Shown here piece by piece: positions 19,221-27,660 of a stretch of 64,000 bases of DNA. A program made the translations under genes and the position numbers. The stretch's first letter is position 1. Every line of letters starts with the position of its first letter. The stretch comes from Sphingobacterium faecale (GTDB taxonomy: Bacteria > Bacteroidota > Bacteroidia > Sphingobacteriales > Sphingobacteriaceae): NCBI RefSeq assembly GCF_016746095.1, contig NZ_JAERTY010000007.1, positions 1-64,000 on the forward strand, written 5' to 3'. The notes under the pieces are model-generated. The model saw only the letters and a list, made by a program, of their open reading frames with translations. It did not search any database and was not told where the DNA came from.

Positions 19221-19601
19221 ATGAATTTTCCAGCAGAATTGAAATACACAAAGGATCATGAATGGATTCGTGTAGAAGGCGATGAAGCCGTAATCGGTAT
19301 TACTGACTTTGCTCAGCGTGAGTTAGGTGATATTGTTTTTGTTGATATTAACACTGTAGGAGAAGAGGTAGCAGCAAACGAAGTGTTTGGTACTATCGAA
19401 GCGGTTAAAACCGTATCCGACTTGTTTATGCCTACAAACTCCACAGTATTAGCAGTGAATGATGCAATTGACGCTTCTCCAGAATTAGTAAACTCTGATC
19501 CTTATGGGGAAGGTTGGATTATTCGTGTGAAACTCGAAAATCCTGCGGATTTAGACACGTTACTAACGGCAGAAGGATACAAGTCGGAAGTTAACGCATA
19601 A
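19221..19601 (+). CDS. gcvH: Glycine cleavage system protein H
   Basis: The ATG at 19221 gives the standard 126 residues; upstream in-frame starts (TTG 19173) would add a non-conserved extension. The protein carries the lipoyl arm that shuttles the aminomethyl group between the P, T and L proteins. The lipoylation site is the Lys in EAVKTVSDL near residue 62, and [18 protein letters not shown] is the family opening. It stands alone here; the other subunits are not in the window. Confidence 0.96.
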   Translation: MNFPAELKYTKDHEWIRVEGDEAVIGITDFAQRELGDIVFVDINTVGEEVAANEVFGTIEAVKTVSDLFMPTNSTVLAVNDAIDASPELVNSDPYGEGWIIRVKLENPADLDTLLTAEGYKSEVNA

Positions 19602-19619
19602 GTGATTGATTTTATATCA

Positions 19620-19664
19620 GATAAAGATAAAGCCTACGCAATTTGCGTAGGCTTTATCTTTATC
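19620..19664. terminator. Bidirectional terminator between gcvH and the convergent DUF6263-like gene
   Basis: A 21-bp perfect stem (arms 19620-19640 and 19644-19664) has a 3-base loop, a GC-rich core, and A/T-rich outer parts on both sides, so it can serve both strands. Confidence 0.9.
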
Positions 19665-19671
19665 TGATTGT

Positions 19672-20430
19672 TTAATTCTTGATTTCTTTAAGCTCGGTAC
19701 TAGAGCTGATTTTGTTGCCCTGTATCTCCATCGCACTAGTCACAGAAGATGATTTTACAAAGAATGTTTTAGCGTCTAAAACATAGTGCCCAGTTGTAGT
19801 TCCGATTGCATTGCCTGAGTTGTCAATAAAAATTCCCTCGATGGTTATTTTATAGCCATCCACATTTTTCTCAGTAAATGTGGATGTAGTTTTCCCTTTT
19901 ACCGAGAGCTGCGGTAGAGAAACTTCGTTGTTCCAGCTGTCCCCTATAGCCAAAGGGTAATCGGGGTATGAAACAAACATCCCTTGGATGCTGGATTGGT
20001 CAAATGCTTGATCAGGTACATTAGGGAAATCCATTTCTGTTATTTTTGCGTTTTTGTCCATTTTTATGGTCAGAGTGCTCTCCAATAAAGGTTTCAGTTG
20101 AGTTGCCATCATTTCTTCCATCTGGTTTGATGGCTCTTTCGATGAGTCATACGATATGGTCATTATACCCGCATTTATATCTGTTTTCAACTGCGTATAT
20201 TTTGCTTGATAGGTAATCTGAGATGTCGTAACCTCGGTTGCTTGCATGTCCATCTTAATAGTCATATCCATAATCATACTTTGAGCACCCTCAACATCAG
20301 ATTTTGATACCATTTCGAAAGGAACAACTTTTCCTTTTTCTGGATTTAATTTAAATGTTACTTTTTCCTGCGCTTGGAGTCCTAAAAACATACTGGATAC
20401 AATAAGTGCAGCGATAATTTTTTTTTTCAT
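19672..20430 (-). CDS. Secreted protein, DUF6263-like
   Basis: This 252-residue protein has a signal peptide (MKKKIIAALIVSSMFLGLQAQ). The body is beta-rich and Met-rich, with repeated strand patterns (IMDMTIKMDMQATEV, TISYDSSKE, YPDYPLAIGDSWNNE). The layout resembles DUF6263 proteins of Bacteroidota, whose function is unknown; the family name is from memory. It is a single gene converging on gcvH. Confidence 0.7.
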   Translation of the reverse strand: MKKKIIAALIVSSMFLGLQAQEKVTFKLNPEKGKVVPFEMVSKSDVEGAQSMIMDMTIKMDMQATEVTTSQITYQAKYTQLKTDINAGIMTISYDSSKEPSNQMEEMMATQLKPLLESTLTIKMDKNAKITEMDFPNVPDQAFDQSSIQGMFVSYPDYPLAIGDSWNNEVSLPQLSVKGKTTSTFTEKNVDGYKITIEGIFIDNSGNAIGTTTGHYVLDAKTFFVKSSSVTSAMEIQGNKISSSTELKEIKN

Positions 20431-20560
20431 ACGTGTATAATTATTTCATGACCCAGCAGCTGTTGGATCGATTTGATTTTCAACTGATGTTTTTTATTTA
20501 CTATTTAACTAATGATGCTGTGAAAGTAGTGTTTTAATTTTAGTTATGTGTAGAGATGTA

Positions 20561-20586
20561 AAAAAAAAGGAGCCTAAGTGGCTCCT
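20561..20586 (-). terminator. Terminator after the E1-beta gene
   Basis: A 7-bp stem (AGGAGCC/GGCTCCT) with a 5-base loop is followed on the minus strand by seven or more T. It lies 24 bases past the stop of the E1-beta gene. Confidence 0.85.
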
Positions 20587-20609
20587 CTTAATTGTATGAT
20601 GTTTTTATA

Positions 20610-21593
20610 CTATTTCTTGTATGTAACTTCTTTTACAGCATTGATGACTTTAGCTACATTTGGTAACGTAGCTTCCACTAGCGTAGGTGCATATGCTAAA
20701 GGTACATCTGCAGATGTCACGCGTAATACAGGCGCATCTAGGTAATCGAATGCATTTTTCTGAACATGGAATGAAATCTCAGAAGATATAGATGCCAATG
20801 GCCAAGCCTCTTCCACGATAACTAGTCTGTTGGTTTTTTTAACCGATTCAACAATTGCTTTATAATCAATAGGACGTACTGAACGTAAGTCGATTAATTC
20901 AACACTAAGTCCTTCTTTCTCTAACTCTGCGACAGCTGGAATTACAACTCTAGGAAGCATCTTGCCAAAAGAAACAATAGTAACATCTGTTCCTTCTTGA
21001 ATGGTATGTGCTTTGCCGATAGGAAGATAGTATTCTTCCTCAGGAACAGCCCCTTTGTCTCCGTACATGACCTCTGACTCCATGAAGATTACAGGGTCTG
21101 GGTCGATGATGGCCGATTTTAAAAGCCCTTTTGCATCGTAAGGATTAGAAGGAACAACTACTTTCAAACCTGGTGTATTCGCATACCAGTTTTCAAAATT
21201 CTGAGAGTGCTGTGCTCCTAATTGTCCGGCATTACCGGTAGGACCGCGAAATACGATTGGACAAGAAAGCTGTCCGCCTGACATTTGACGAATTTTAGCC
21301 GCGGAGTTGATAACCTGGTCTATTGCGACTAATGAGAAGTTGAATGTCATGAATTCTACAATAGGTTTTAACCCATGTGTAGCAGCTCCAACAGCAATAC
21401 CGGCAAAACCTAATTCAGCAATAGGAGTATCAATAATACGTTTTGGGCCGAATTCGTCAAGCATGCCCTGGCTTACCTTATAAGCTCCGTTATACTCAGC
21501 AACTTCCTCCCCCATTAAAAATATAGTTTCATCTTTACGCATTTCTTCGTTCATTGCTTCACGAAGCGCTTCTCTGAATTGAATTTCTCTCAT
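20610..21593 (-). CDS. pdhB: Pyruvate dehydrogenase E1 component, beta subunit
   Basis: This 327-residue protein is the beta half of the thiamine-diphosphate-dependent E1, which decarboxylates pyruvate and acetylates the lipoyl group of E2. Typical blocks are REALREAMNEEMRKDE, FLMGEEVAEYNGAYKVSQGM with the Glu that activates the cofactor, GPKRIIDTPIAELGFAGIAVGAA, and GNAGQLGAQHSQ. The substrate assignment (pyruvate rather than branched 2-oxoacids) is by overall resemblance. The alpha subunit and E2 are not adjacent, so the complex is encoded at split loci. Confidence 0.92.
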   Translation of the reverse strand: MREIQFREALREAMNEEMRKDETIFLMGEEVAEYNGAYKVSQGMLDEFGPKRIIDTPIAELGFAGIAVGAATHGLKPIVEFMTFNFSLVAIDQVINSAAKIRQMSGGQLSCPIVFRGPTGNAGQLGAQHSQNFENWYANTPGLKVVVPSNPYDAKGLLKSAIIDPDPVIFMESEVMYGDKGAVPEEEYYLPIGKAHTIQEGTDVTIVSFGKMLPRVVIPAVAELEKEGLSVELIDLRSVRPIDYKAIVESVKKTNRLVIVEEAWPLASISSEISFHVQKNAFDYLDAPVLRVTSADVPLAYAPTLVEATLPNVAKVINAVKEVTYKK

Positions 21594-21628
21594 TAGTTTT
21601 GAAATCGTTTTAATTAACCTTTGATATG

Positions 21629-21636
21629 CAAAAATA
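21629..21636 (-). promoter_or_regulatory. -7 box upstream of pdhB
   Basis: The minus strand reads TATTTTTG, an exact TAnnTTTG, 35 bases before the pdhB ATG. No convincing -33 box was found. Confidence 0.35.
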
Positions 21637-21740
21637 CTATTTAATAATGATATTTCATACGTATGAAATGTAATATTGCTGTCGGTTCCTCTACCAGCGT
21701 GCCTCTAATATAGCAATAAATAAAGTCCTTATAACTTGGT

Positions 21741-22343
21741 TTATTTGAGGAATTCTTGTAACCATAGGTTTAGATTTTCAATAGCTAAGGTAATATCCCA
21801 GGCACTTCTATCCCGTTTTTCAACATAGTTAGAGATAGCTCTTACTTGCAGGCAAGGTACCCTTTCCTCTTGGCAGACAAAAAATACAGCAGCACCTTCC
21901 ATACTTTCAGTCGCAACAAGAGGTAAGCGCTCTTTTAACTGATCTATAGAGATGGGGTTACCATGAACAGTGTTGACAGTGATGCCATGGTAACTTGGCA
22001 ATTGAACAGAAAGCTGAGGCGGAGAAGTGGAATGAAACACGCTTTTACCAAACCCCAGCTCTTCTATAGGGAGGAAAATATCGTCATTTTCTGCACCTAA
22101 TTCAGATAGCTGGTCAGTCTTTGTTTGAATGACTGTTCCCAATGGGATTGTGTTGGAAAATGCTCCAGCGATACCAATATTAAGGACGTAATCCGGACGA
22201 GTATCCTGAAGTGCTTTTCCCAATTGATAAGCCGTTGCTACCATACCGACTCCTGTAATCAGATAAGGGATGTCCATTTGGGTGAGAAAATTAATGCTAG
22301 GAGCAATCTCCCCATTGGTGGCGGCTACGATCAATGGTTTCAT
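21741..22343 (-). CDS. mqnB: Futalosine hydrolase
   Basis: This enzyme of the futalosine route to menaquinone splits futalosine into hypoxanthine and dehypoxanthine futalosine. It has the nucleosidase/phosphorylase fold: LIVAATNGEIAPSINFL, YLITGVGMVATAYQLG, LNIGIAGAFS, and ATESMEGAAVFFVCQ with the substrate-binding Met-Glu, followed by a terminal Asp-containing RSAWDITLAI. I chose the ATG at 22343 (200 residues) because homologous sequence begins there. An ATG at 22397 would add 18 charged residues without family likeness. It is divergent from queD. Confidence 0.88.
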   Translation of the reverse strand: MKPLIVAATNGEIAPSINFLTQMDIPYLITGVGMVATAYQLGKALQDTRPDYVLNIGIAGAFSNTIPLGTVIQTKTDQLSELGAENDDIFLPIEELGFGKSVFHSTSPPQLSVQLPSYHGITVNTVHGNPISIDQLKERLPLVATESMEGAAVFFVCQEERVPCLQVRAISNYVEKRDRSAWDITLAIENLNLWLQEFLK

Positions 22344-22504
22344 ATGTGTATAATTATCTTCGATGAGCTCGCAAGCTCGGTTTTTTTTATCTGTCATATG
22401 GAATACTCATTGGTGTTTGTGCTTCGCTAAACATGAGTATTTCATATGTTGTTTTTCGTAAAGGATTCTTCTATTTTTAACTGCTAAAATAGAGTTTTTT
22501 AAGG

Positions 22505-22512
22505 TATATTTG
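22505..22512 (+). promoter_or_regulatory. -7 box TATATTTG directly before queD
   Basis: An exact TAnnTTTG ends 5 bases before the queD ATG, so transcription would begin at or next to the start codon. Confidence 0.4.
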
Positions 22513-22517
22513 CCTAT

Positions 22518-22931
22518 ATGATATACATTACAAGACGGGAGAGATTCTGTGCTGCCCATAAGTTGCATCGCGAAGATTGGTCAGAGGAGAAAAATGAAGC
22601 TGTATTCGGCTATTGTTCCAATCCTAATTGGCATGGACATAACTATGAATTGTATGTTACAGTAAAAGGAACAGTGAATCCAGAAACAGGTTTTTTGATT
22701 GATTTGAAACTGATGAAGAATATTATCAATACAGAGGTCATCGATAAAATGGATCATAAGAACATAAATTTGGATGTAGACTTTATGCAAGGCAGGATGG
22801 CGTCAACAGAAATAATTGCCATGGAGATATTTCATGTGCTAAAGCCTCACTTTGAACATGAAAATGTACAGCTCCACAGTGTGAAATTGTATGAAACAGA
22901 AAATAACTCAGTCGAATATTTCGGCGATTAA
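22518..22931 (+). CDS. queD: 6-carboxytetrahydropterin synthase family protein
   Basis: This 137-residue enzyme is of the PTPS/QueD family, which makes 6-carboxytetrahydropterin from dihydroneopterin triphosphate for queuosine. The zinc site His14, His39 and His41 (CAAHKLH, WHGHNY) and the catalytic Cys33 (GYCSNPN) are present. YETENNSVEYFGD is a typical C-terminus. folE, which supplies the substrate, starts 23 bases downstream, supporting the pathway. PTPS-like roles in other pterins remain possible. Confidence 0.92.
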   Translation: MIYITRRERFCAAHKLHREDWSEEKNEAVFGYCSNPNWHGHNYELYVTVKGTVNPETGFLIDLKLMKNIINTEVIDKMDHKNINLDVDFMQGRMASTEIIAMEIFHVLKPHFEHENVQLHSVKLYETENNSVEYFGD

Positions 22932-22954
22932 TCACATAAATAATTAGTTAAGAA

Positions 22955-23584
22955 ATGAGTAATCTTACGGACTTCAATGAAGAATTGGAAGGCTACAAAA
23001 AGATAGACCAATATAATGGACAACAGGTGGAACGTATTGCTTCGCACTATAATGATATCTTATCGGCCATAGGCGAAGATCCAAACCGTGAAGGCTTAAT
23101 CAAAACACCGGAGCGTGTAGCCAAAGCGTTGCAATATTTAACCCATGGATATGATATTGATGCTGCTGAGGTACTTCGTGGTGCTATGTTTGAAGAAGAT
23201 TATAGTCAGATGGTTGTGGTAAAAGATATAGAGGTGTACTCCATGTGCGAGCACCATATGTTGCCATTCTTTGGTAAAGCGCATATCGCCTATATTCCCA
23301 ATGGCCATATTGTGGGATTAAGCAAGATTCCAAGGATAGTAGATGCTTTTGCTAGACGCCTGCAGGTACAGGAACGGTTGACGAATGAAATCAGAGATTG
23401 TATTCAGGATACATTGAATCCAGCAGGAGTTGCCGTAGTAATAGAGTGCAAGCATATGTGTATGGCAATGCGTGGTGTGCAAAAGCAAAATTCTGTAACA
23501 ACAACTTCTGCTTTTACTGGAGAATTTCAAAATGATGTTACACGATCAGAATTTTTAAGATTAATAACCGCGTCCTTAGCTTAG
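22955..23584 (+). CDS. folE: GTP cyclohydrolase I
   Basis: This 209-residue enzyme converts GTP to dihydroneopterin triphosphate, feeding folate and, with the upstream queD, queuosine synthesis. The zinc and active-site block [19 protein letters not shown] includes Cys98 and the His pair. [23 protein letters not shown] and [13 protein letters not shown] with the second Cys ligand complete the signature. The length is typical. It lies in a two-gene unit with queD, ending at a strong terminator. Confidence 0.96.
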   Translation: MSNLTDFNEELEGYKKIDQYNGQQVERIASHYNDILSAIGEDPNREGLIKTPERVAKALQYLTHGYDIDAAEVLRGAMFEEDYSQMVVVKDIEVYSMCEHHMLPFFGKAHIAYIPNGHIVGLSKIPRIVDAFARRLQVQERLTNEIRDCIQDTLNPAGVAVVIECKHMCMAMRGVQKQNSVTTTSAFTGEFQNDVTRSEFLRLITASLA

Positions 23585-23602
23585 GACATAAGTTAATCAT
23601 AA

Positions 23603-23653
23603 GTAATCAAAAAAACCTTGTTTTCAGTCTGAAAACAAGGTTTTTTTGATTAC
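23603..23653. terminator. Terminator after folE
   Basis: A 24-bp perfect inverted repeat (arms 23603-23626 and 23630-23653) with a 3-base loop carries A-run and T-run flanks, so it can work on either strand. Confidence 0.92.
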
Positions 23654-23703
23654 AGATTATCTTAGGATCAGTTGATCTAACCTAACAGCGGGAGTAAAAA
23701 TAA

Positions 23704-23733
23704 TTTGTTTTCTAAAATTGTTCCGTAAATTCG
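23704..23733 (+). promoter_or_regulatory. Putative promoter of the O-methyltransferase gene
   Basis: A TTTG (23704-23707), an 18-base spacer and TAAATTCG (23726-23733, one mismatch to TAnnTTTG) end 5 bases before the ATG at 23739. Confidence 0.4.
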
Positions 23734-23738
23734 CAACC

Positions 23739-24374
23739 ATGTTTCAAGATCAAGAAGAGGTAAGTGGCTATTTAGAAGGGACTTGTGATGCAGAGGATGT
23801 GTTACTTGGAGTTATAAATAGAGAAACATATTTGAAAGAGACGATGCCCCATATGTTATCGGGGCATTATCAAGGGCGCGTCTTGTCTATGATTAGCAAG
23901 ATGCTTGCTCCAAAAAAAATTCTAGAGGTAGGTACTTTTACAGGTTACGCGACGTTATGTTTAGCGGAAGGGTTGACCAAAGATGGCACTCTGCATACTA
24001 TCGATATTAATGAAGAGCAGGAAGAGCGAGTTTCAGGATATTTTGAACGCTCTGAATATGCTTCGCAGATTCAATATCACATAGGGGATGCCATCAATGT
24101 AATCCCAACGATAGAAGGAGAGTTTGATTTAGTATTTATCGATGCAGATAAAAAGCGGAATTTGGTTTATTATGAAATGTTAATAGATCGGATTCCAAAA
24201 GGGGGCGTTATTTTATTGGACAATGTACTGTGGAAAGGAAAGGTCTTTGAGAGCAATCCGGACAGTCAAACAAGACAAGTCTTAGAATTGAACGCCACCT
24301 TGGCAAAAGACAATCGTGTAGAAAAGTTGATTTTGCCAATCAGAGACGGGCTTTTTGTGTTACGCAAAAAGTAA
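23739..24374 (+). CDS. Class I SAM-dependent O-methyltransferase
   Basis: The ATG at 23739 gives 211 residues; the TTG at 23718 would add an unconserved lead. It belongs to the catechol-O-methyltransferase-like family (Methyltransf_3): ILEVGTFTGYATLCLAEGL is the SAM loop, TIDINEEQEERV the acidic strand, and FIDADKKRNLVYYEMLIDRIPKGGVILLDNVLWKGKV the metal and substrate block. The substrate is unknown. It is followed 22 bases later by a cell-wall hydrolase gene that seems unrelated in function. Confidence 0.9.
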   Translation: MFQDQEEVSGYLEGTCDAEDVLLGVINRETYLKETMPHMLSGHYQGRVLSMISKMLAPKKILEVGTFTGYATLCLAEGLTKDGTLHTIDINEEQEERVSGYFERSEYASQIQYHIGDAINVIPTIEGEFDLVFIDADKKRNLVYYEMLIDRIPKGGVILLDNVLWKGKVFESNPDSQTRQVLELNATLAKDNRVEKLILPIRDGLFVLRKK

Positions 24375-24396
24375 TGGTTGAACTAAAAAGTAAAAA

Positions 24397-24897
24397 ATGC
24401 AAAAATCTTTATGCAGCAGAGCATTGCTGTTACTAGTATTGTGTTTCGCTTCAGTAACGACACTATTGGGACAAAAGAAATTCAGTCCCTCAAGTTACAT
24501 CGAGCAGCACAAGAGCGTTGCACAACAGCTTATGCGCGAGACAGGTGTGCCAGCATCTGTGATTTTAGCAGTCGCTATTCATGAAAGTGCTTATGGCAAT
24601 AGTCGAATTGCCAATCATTTAAACAATCATTTTGGGATTAAGGGAAAGAACAACAGTTCAGTGATAAGATCTGCCTACAAAGGCTATGAATCTGTGTGGG
24701 CTTCTTATAATGATTTTGTAGGTCTCCTAAAGAGAAGAAAGGCTACACAGCCTTTATTTGAAAAATATTCTCCTCAAGACTATACTGCTTGGGTCAAAGG
24801 AATCGCCCGCTCCGGCTATTCGGTGACCAAAGACTGGAGTAGTAAGGTTCTGAACACGATTGATAGGTACGATTTGGATGAATTGGATATAAATTAG
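24397..24897 (+). CDS. Secreted glucosaminidase (FlgJ-like muramidase), short form
   Basis: This 166-residue protein has a signal peptide ending near TTLLGQ. The remaining 140 residues are one glucosaminidase domain of the GH73-like group: YIEQHKSVAQQLMRETGVPASVILAVAIHESAYGNS with the catalytic Glu in HES, then NHFGIKGK. It should cut the peptidoglycan glycan strand in the periplasm. The neighbouring lipoprotein (24924) has the same domain order in its core, so the two look like tandem paralogues; this one lacks LysM. Confidence 0.88.
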   Translation: MQKSLCSRALLLLVLCFASVTTLLGQKKFSPSSYIEQHKSVAQQLMRETGVPASVILAVAIHESAYGNSRIANHLNNHFGIKGKNNSSVIRSAYKGYESVWASYNDFVGLLKRRKATQPLFEKYSPQDYTAWVKGIARSGYSVTKDWSSKVLNTIDRYDLDELDIN

Positions 24898-24923
24898 TAG
24901 ATTTATATACTTTTTTTAAATTG

Positions 24924-25751
24924 ATGAGATTTCTATTGCTATCTTTCGTCCTAGTGGGCTTGTTGGGTTCTTGTGCTTCGAAAAAAAGAACGGTATTGTC
25001 ACATCCCTCATCATCGGGTAGCTCTTCATCTAGATCTAGTGTTAGTAAAGGAGCGACCTCTACATCAGGACTTTCTTATATTGAGCAATATAAAGATGTC
25101 GCTATTCGTGAAATGAATCTCTATGGTATACCTGCTAGTATCAAATTAGCTCAGGCTCTGTTGGAATCTGGAAATGGAAACTCCTATTTAGCAAGGGAAG
25201 CGAATAATCACTTTGGAATAAAATGCGGAGGTGTCTGGAACGGGAAAAGTGTAAGAAGGGCCGATGACAATCCAAACGATTGTTTTCGTGTATATGATAA
25301 TCCCGAGCAATCCTTTAAAGATCACTCGCAGTTTCTTTTACGCAAACGTTATGAGAAGCTATTTACACTGAATAGAAATGATTACAAAGGTTGGGCAAGA
25401 GGGTTAAAAGATGCAGGCTATGCGACCAACCCGAGGTATCCCGAGCTATTGGTCGATTTAATAGAACGGTATGAGCTTTACAAATACGACAAAGGCGAAA
25501 CTTATGTAGAGAAGGGCCGTCGTGAAGAGAAGGTAGAAAGAGTAATCGAAACGAAAATCGAAACGGAACCTACCACAAAGCCTGAGCAGATTAAATCGCC
25601 AGTTGCTATGGTCATTCATGAAGTTAAACCTGCTCAGACGCTGTATAGCATTAGCCGTCAGTATAATGTTACAGTCGACCAGATTAAGCAGTTGAACAAC
25701 CTTTCAGATGACACATTGTCAATAGGACAGCTACTTGTGATTACCAAATAG
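24924..25751 (+). CDS. Lipoprotein glucosaminidase with LysM domain
   Basis: The ATG at 24924 gives 275 residues, with a TTG codon just before it. The signal peptide ends in a lipobox (LLGSC), so it is a lipoprotein. The Ser-rich linker at about 25-45 is followed by a GH73-like glucosaminidase core (ALLESGNGNSYLAREANNHFGIKCGG, catalytic Glu in LLES). The C-terminal 45 residues are one LysM domain (AQTLYSISRQYNVTVDQIKQLN) that binds glycan. It starts 26 bases after the short paralogue. Likely role: murein remodelling at the envelope. Confidence 0.9.
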   Translation: MRFLLLSFVLVGLLGSCASKKRTVLSHPSSSGSSSSRSSVSKGATSTSGLSYIEQYKDVAIREMNLYGIPASIKLAQALLESGNGNSYLAREANNHFGIKCGGVWNGKSVRRADDNPNDCFRVYDNPEQSFKDHSQFLLRKRYEKLFTLNRNDYKGWARGLKDAGYATNPRYPELLVDLIERYELYKYDKGETYVEKGRREEKVERVIETKIETEPTTKPEQIKSPVAMVIHEVKPAQTLYSISRQYNVTVDQIKQLNNLSDDTLSIGQLLVITK

Positions 25752-25796
25752 AAGTAAAACATTGTTAAAATTATAGCGTTTTATTCGGTAATAATG

Positions 25797-25804
25797 TAGA
25801 TTTA
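25797..25804 (+). promoter_or_regulatory. -7-like box TAGATTTA before the 25810 gene
   Basis: One mismatch to TAnnTTTG; it ends 5 bases before the GTG start, another near-leaderless layout. Confidence 0.3.
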
Positions 25805-25809
25805 CAGTT

Positions 25810-26568
25810 GTGAACACCAATCTAAACATAGTACTGTTAATATTACTACTTTTCTATTGTGGACGGATATATTCCCAGCAAAAGGTAGAAGGGTTGATTT
25901 TTGATAAAGATACTAAACAGCGGATAGGTCGGGTATTAATGATTAATAAGTCCTCTGGCGCCAATGTCTTTAATAACTCAAGAGGAGAGTTTGCCTTGGA
26001 GATGCAGCGTGGTGATAAGATCATAGCGCAAAAGGAGAACTATTTTAGTGATACACTAACTTATAAAGGGGAAAAGGTGCTCATTTTTAACTTAAAGAAA
26101 ACCTCTATATATATAGATCCTGTAACCGTAGTCGCAAGAAAGACTCCCGAACAAATTCTAGCGGATAGACGAAGGGATTATGATAAAGCCTATAAATTAG
26201 CTGATCCGGGGAGTTATTTAAGTGTCGGACCTACTGGGGCAGGGCTGAGTATAAATGCGATATATAACCTGTTCAGTAAAGAAGCAAAAAACGCTCGAAG
26301 ACTGACGAAGTATTTTCAAAAGGAATATGAAGAAAATATTGTTGATATCCGTTTTTCCAAAGAGTTGGTTAAAGGGGTAACTGGGCTGGAAGGAGAACCG
26401 TTGGACAATTTCATGGTAAGATACAGACCTTCGTATGATTTTGTATCTTTGGCAACACATTATCAAATGGTGAGCTATATAAAGTCCAAATATGAATATT
26501 TCAAGTTTGTACCTTATATTAAGCCTCTTCCGGACTTGGACAATATAAATATTAATAATGAAGATTAG
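25810..26568 (+). CDS. Secreted protein with carboxypeptidase-regulatory-like domain
   Basis: This 252-residue product uses a GTG start and has a signal peptide (hydrophobic LNIVLLILLLFYCG, then SQQ). Residues about 24-100 form a CarboxypepD_reg-like beta sandwich (VEGLIFDKDTKQRIGRVLMIN, NNSRGEFALEMQRGDKI). The rest is charged and helical (RRDYDKAYKLADP). In this phylum such proteins are envelope-associated but mostly uncharacterised. It is followed 9 bases later by the DUF3078 gene. Confidence 0.78.
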   Translation: MNTNLNIVLLILLLFYCGRIYSQQKVEGLIFDKDTKQRIGRVLMINKSSGANVFNNSRGEFALEMQRGDKIIAQKENYFSDTLTYKGEKVLIFNLKKTSIYIDPVTVVARKTPEQILADRRRDYDKAYKLADPGSYLSVGPTGAGLSINAIYNLFSKEAKNARRLTKYFQKEYEENIVDIRFSKELVKGVTGLEGEPLDNFMVRYRPSYDFVSLATHYQMVSYIKSKYEYFKFVPYIKPLPDLDNININNED

Positions 26569-26577
26569 TAAGCATAT

Positions 26578-27648
26578 ATGATGAGACATTTACCCCTATT
26601 TTTGAGCTTTCTAGCTGCTCTTTGTAGTATACAGGCCTTCCCCCAGACAGATTTAAAAGGGCTTAGGGAGGATCCAAACACTAAAAAATTAGATGCCGAT
26701 ACAACTAAAGGTGTTCAAATCAAACAGATCAATGTTCCTATCCCCAAGTTAGGGTTAGAAGTTGACTATTGGAAACATTGGACAAAGTTTGGACTAAATT
26801 TAAATCAGGCGACATTTAGTGATAACTGGAATGCAGGTGGGGTAAGTTCAATAGCGGTGGGTGGTACTTTTTGGCACAAATCTGATTATAATAGGGACCG
26901 ATTTAACTTTGTGTCAGAGGTGGATCTGAAGTATGGTAAGATTCAAAATTTTGCAAAAAAAGATGGCTCTAATAAACGCCCTCCCAAACCACTGGCAAAG
27001 AAAAATAATGACCGCATTTTTTGGGACAATAAGTTGGCGTATAAATTCACGAATATTTGGGCACTTTATTTTTCGTTTACATTTGAATCTCAATTTGACT
27101 TAGGTTATAATTACGCAAAAGATAAGGAGGGGAACGAAATTATTAAAGAGACTGTTTCCAGCTTTATGGGGCCTGGTTACTTTACGGAGTCGTTCGGGGT
27201 AGAGTACAAACCGGATAAAACCTTCTCTCTACGTCTGGGAACAGGTACGGCACGTCAGACATTGGTTTTAGATGATCGAGTGAAGCCATTGACTATTACA
27301 GAGTATGCGGAACGTTATCCCGATAACCCGCCAATAGTAAAGGATCAGGAAAAATGGGGGCTCAAACCTGGACAAAATTTTAAAAACGATCTCGCTTTTC
27401 AGGTGACGGCAAATCTAGACAGAAATCTATCTCAAAACCTCAATCTCAAAGCACGGTACAACCTTTTTGCAGACTATAAGGATATAACAGATCCTGATCA
27501 TAGGTTGGATGCAACATTAAGCGCCAAAGTAACTAGCTTGGTTAATGTGTCGTTATCTGGAATTTTAGTGTATAACTACGATGAAGCATCAAAAATACAA
27601 TATAGCCAAGCGTTAACCTTAGGAGTAATATACGCGTTACCAAGATAA
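26578..27648 (+). CDS. DUF3078 domain-containing outer-membrane-type protein
   Basis: This 356-residue protein has a signal peptide (LFLSFLAALCSIQAFPQ). The body matches the DUF3078 pattern: WKHWTKFGLNLNQATFSDNWNAGGVSSIAVG, FVSEVDLKYGKIQN, DNKLAYKFTNIWALYFSFTFESQF, then amphipathic strands to an aromatic-rich end (GVIYALPR). It is probably a small outer-membrane barrel. Two ATG codons stand in tandem at 26578 and 26581. The function is unknown. Confidence 0.85.
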   Translation: MMRHLPLFLSFLAALCSIQAFPQTDLKGLREDPNTKKLDADTTKGVQIKQINVPIPKLGLEVDYWKHWTKFGLNLNQATFSDNWNAGGVSSIAVGGTFWHKSDYNRDRFNFVSEVDLKYGKIQNFAKKDGSNKRPPKPLAKKNNDRIFWDNKLAYKFTNIWALYFSFTFESQFDLGYNYAKDKEGNEIIKETVSSFMGPGYFTESFGVEYKPDKTFSLRLGTGTARQTLVLDDRVKPLTITEYAERYPDNPPIVKDQEKWGLKPGQNFKNDLAFQVTANLDRNLSQNLNLKARYNLFADYKDITDPDHRLDATLSAKVTSLVNVSLSGILVYNYDEASKIQYSQALTLGVIYALPR

Positions 27649-27660
27649 TATTATAGGGCC

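Noticed and set aside
21594-21740. pdhB and mqnB as one operon
   Set aside because: The 147-base gap holds a promoter box for pdhB, and the genes have unrelated functions.
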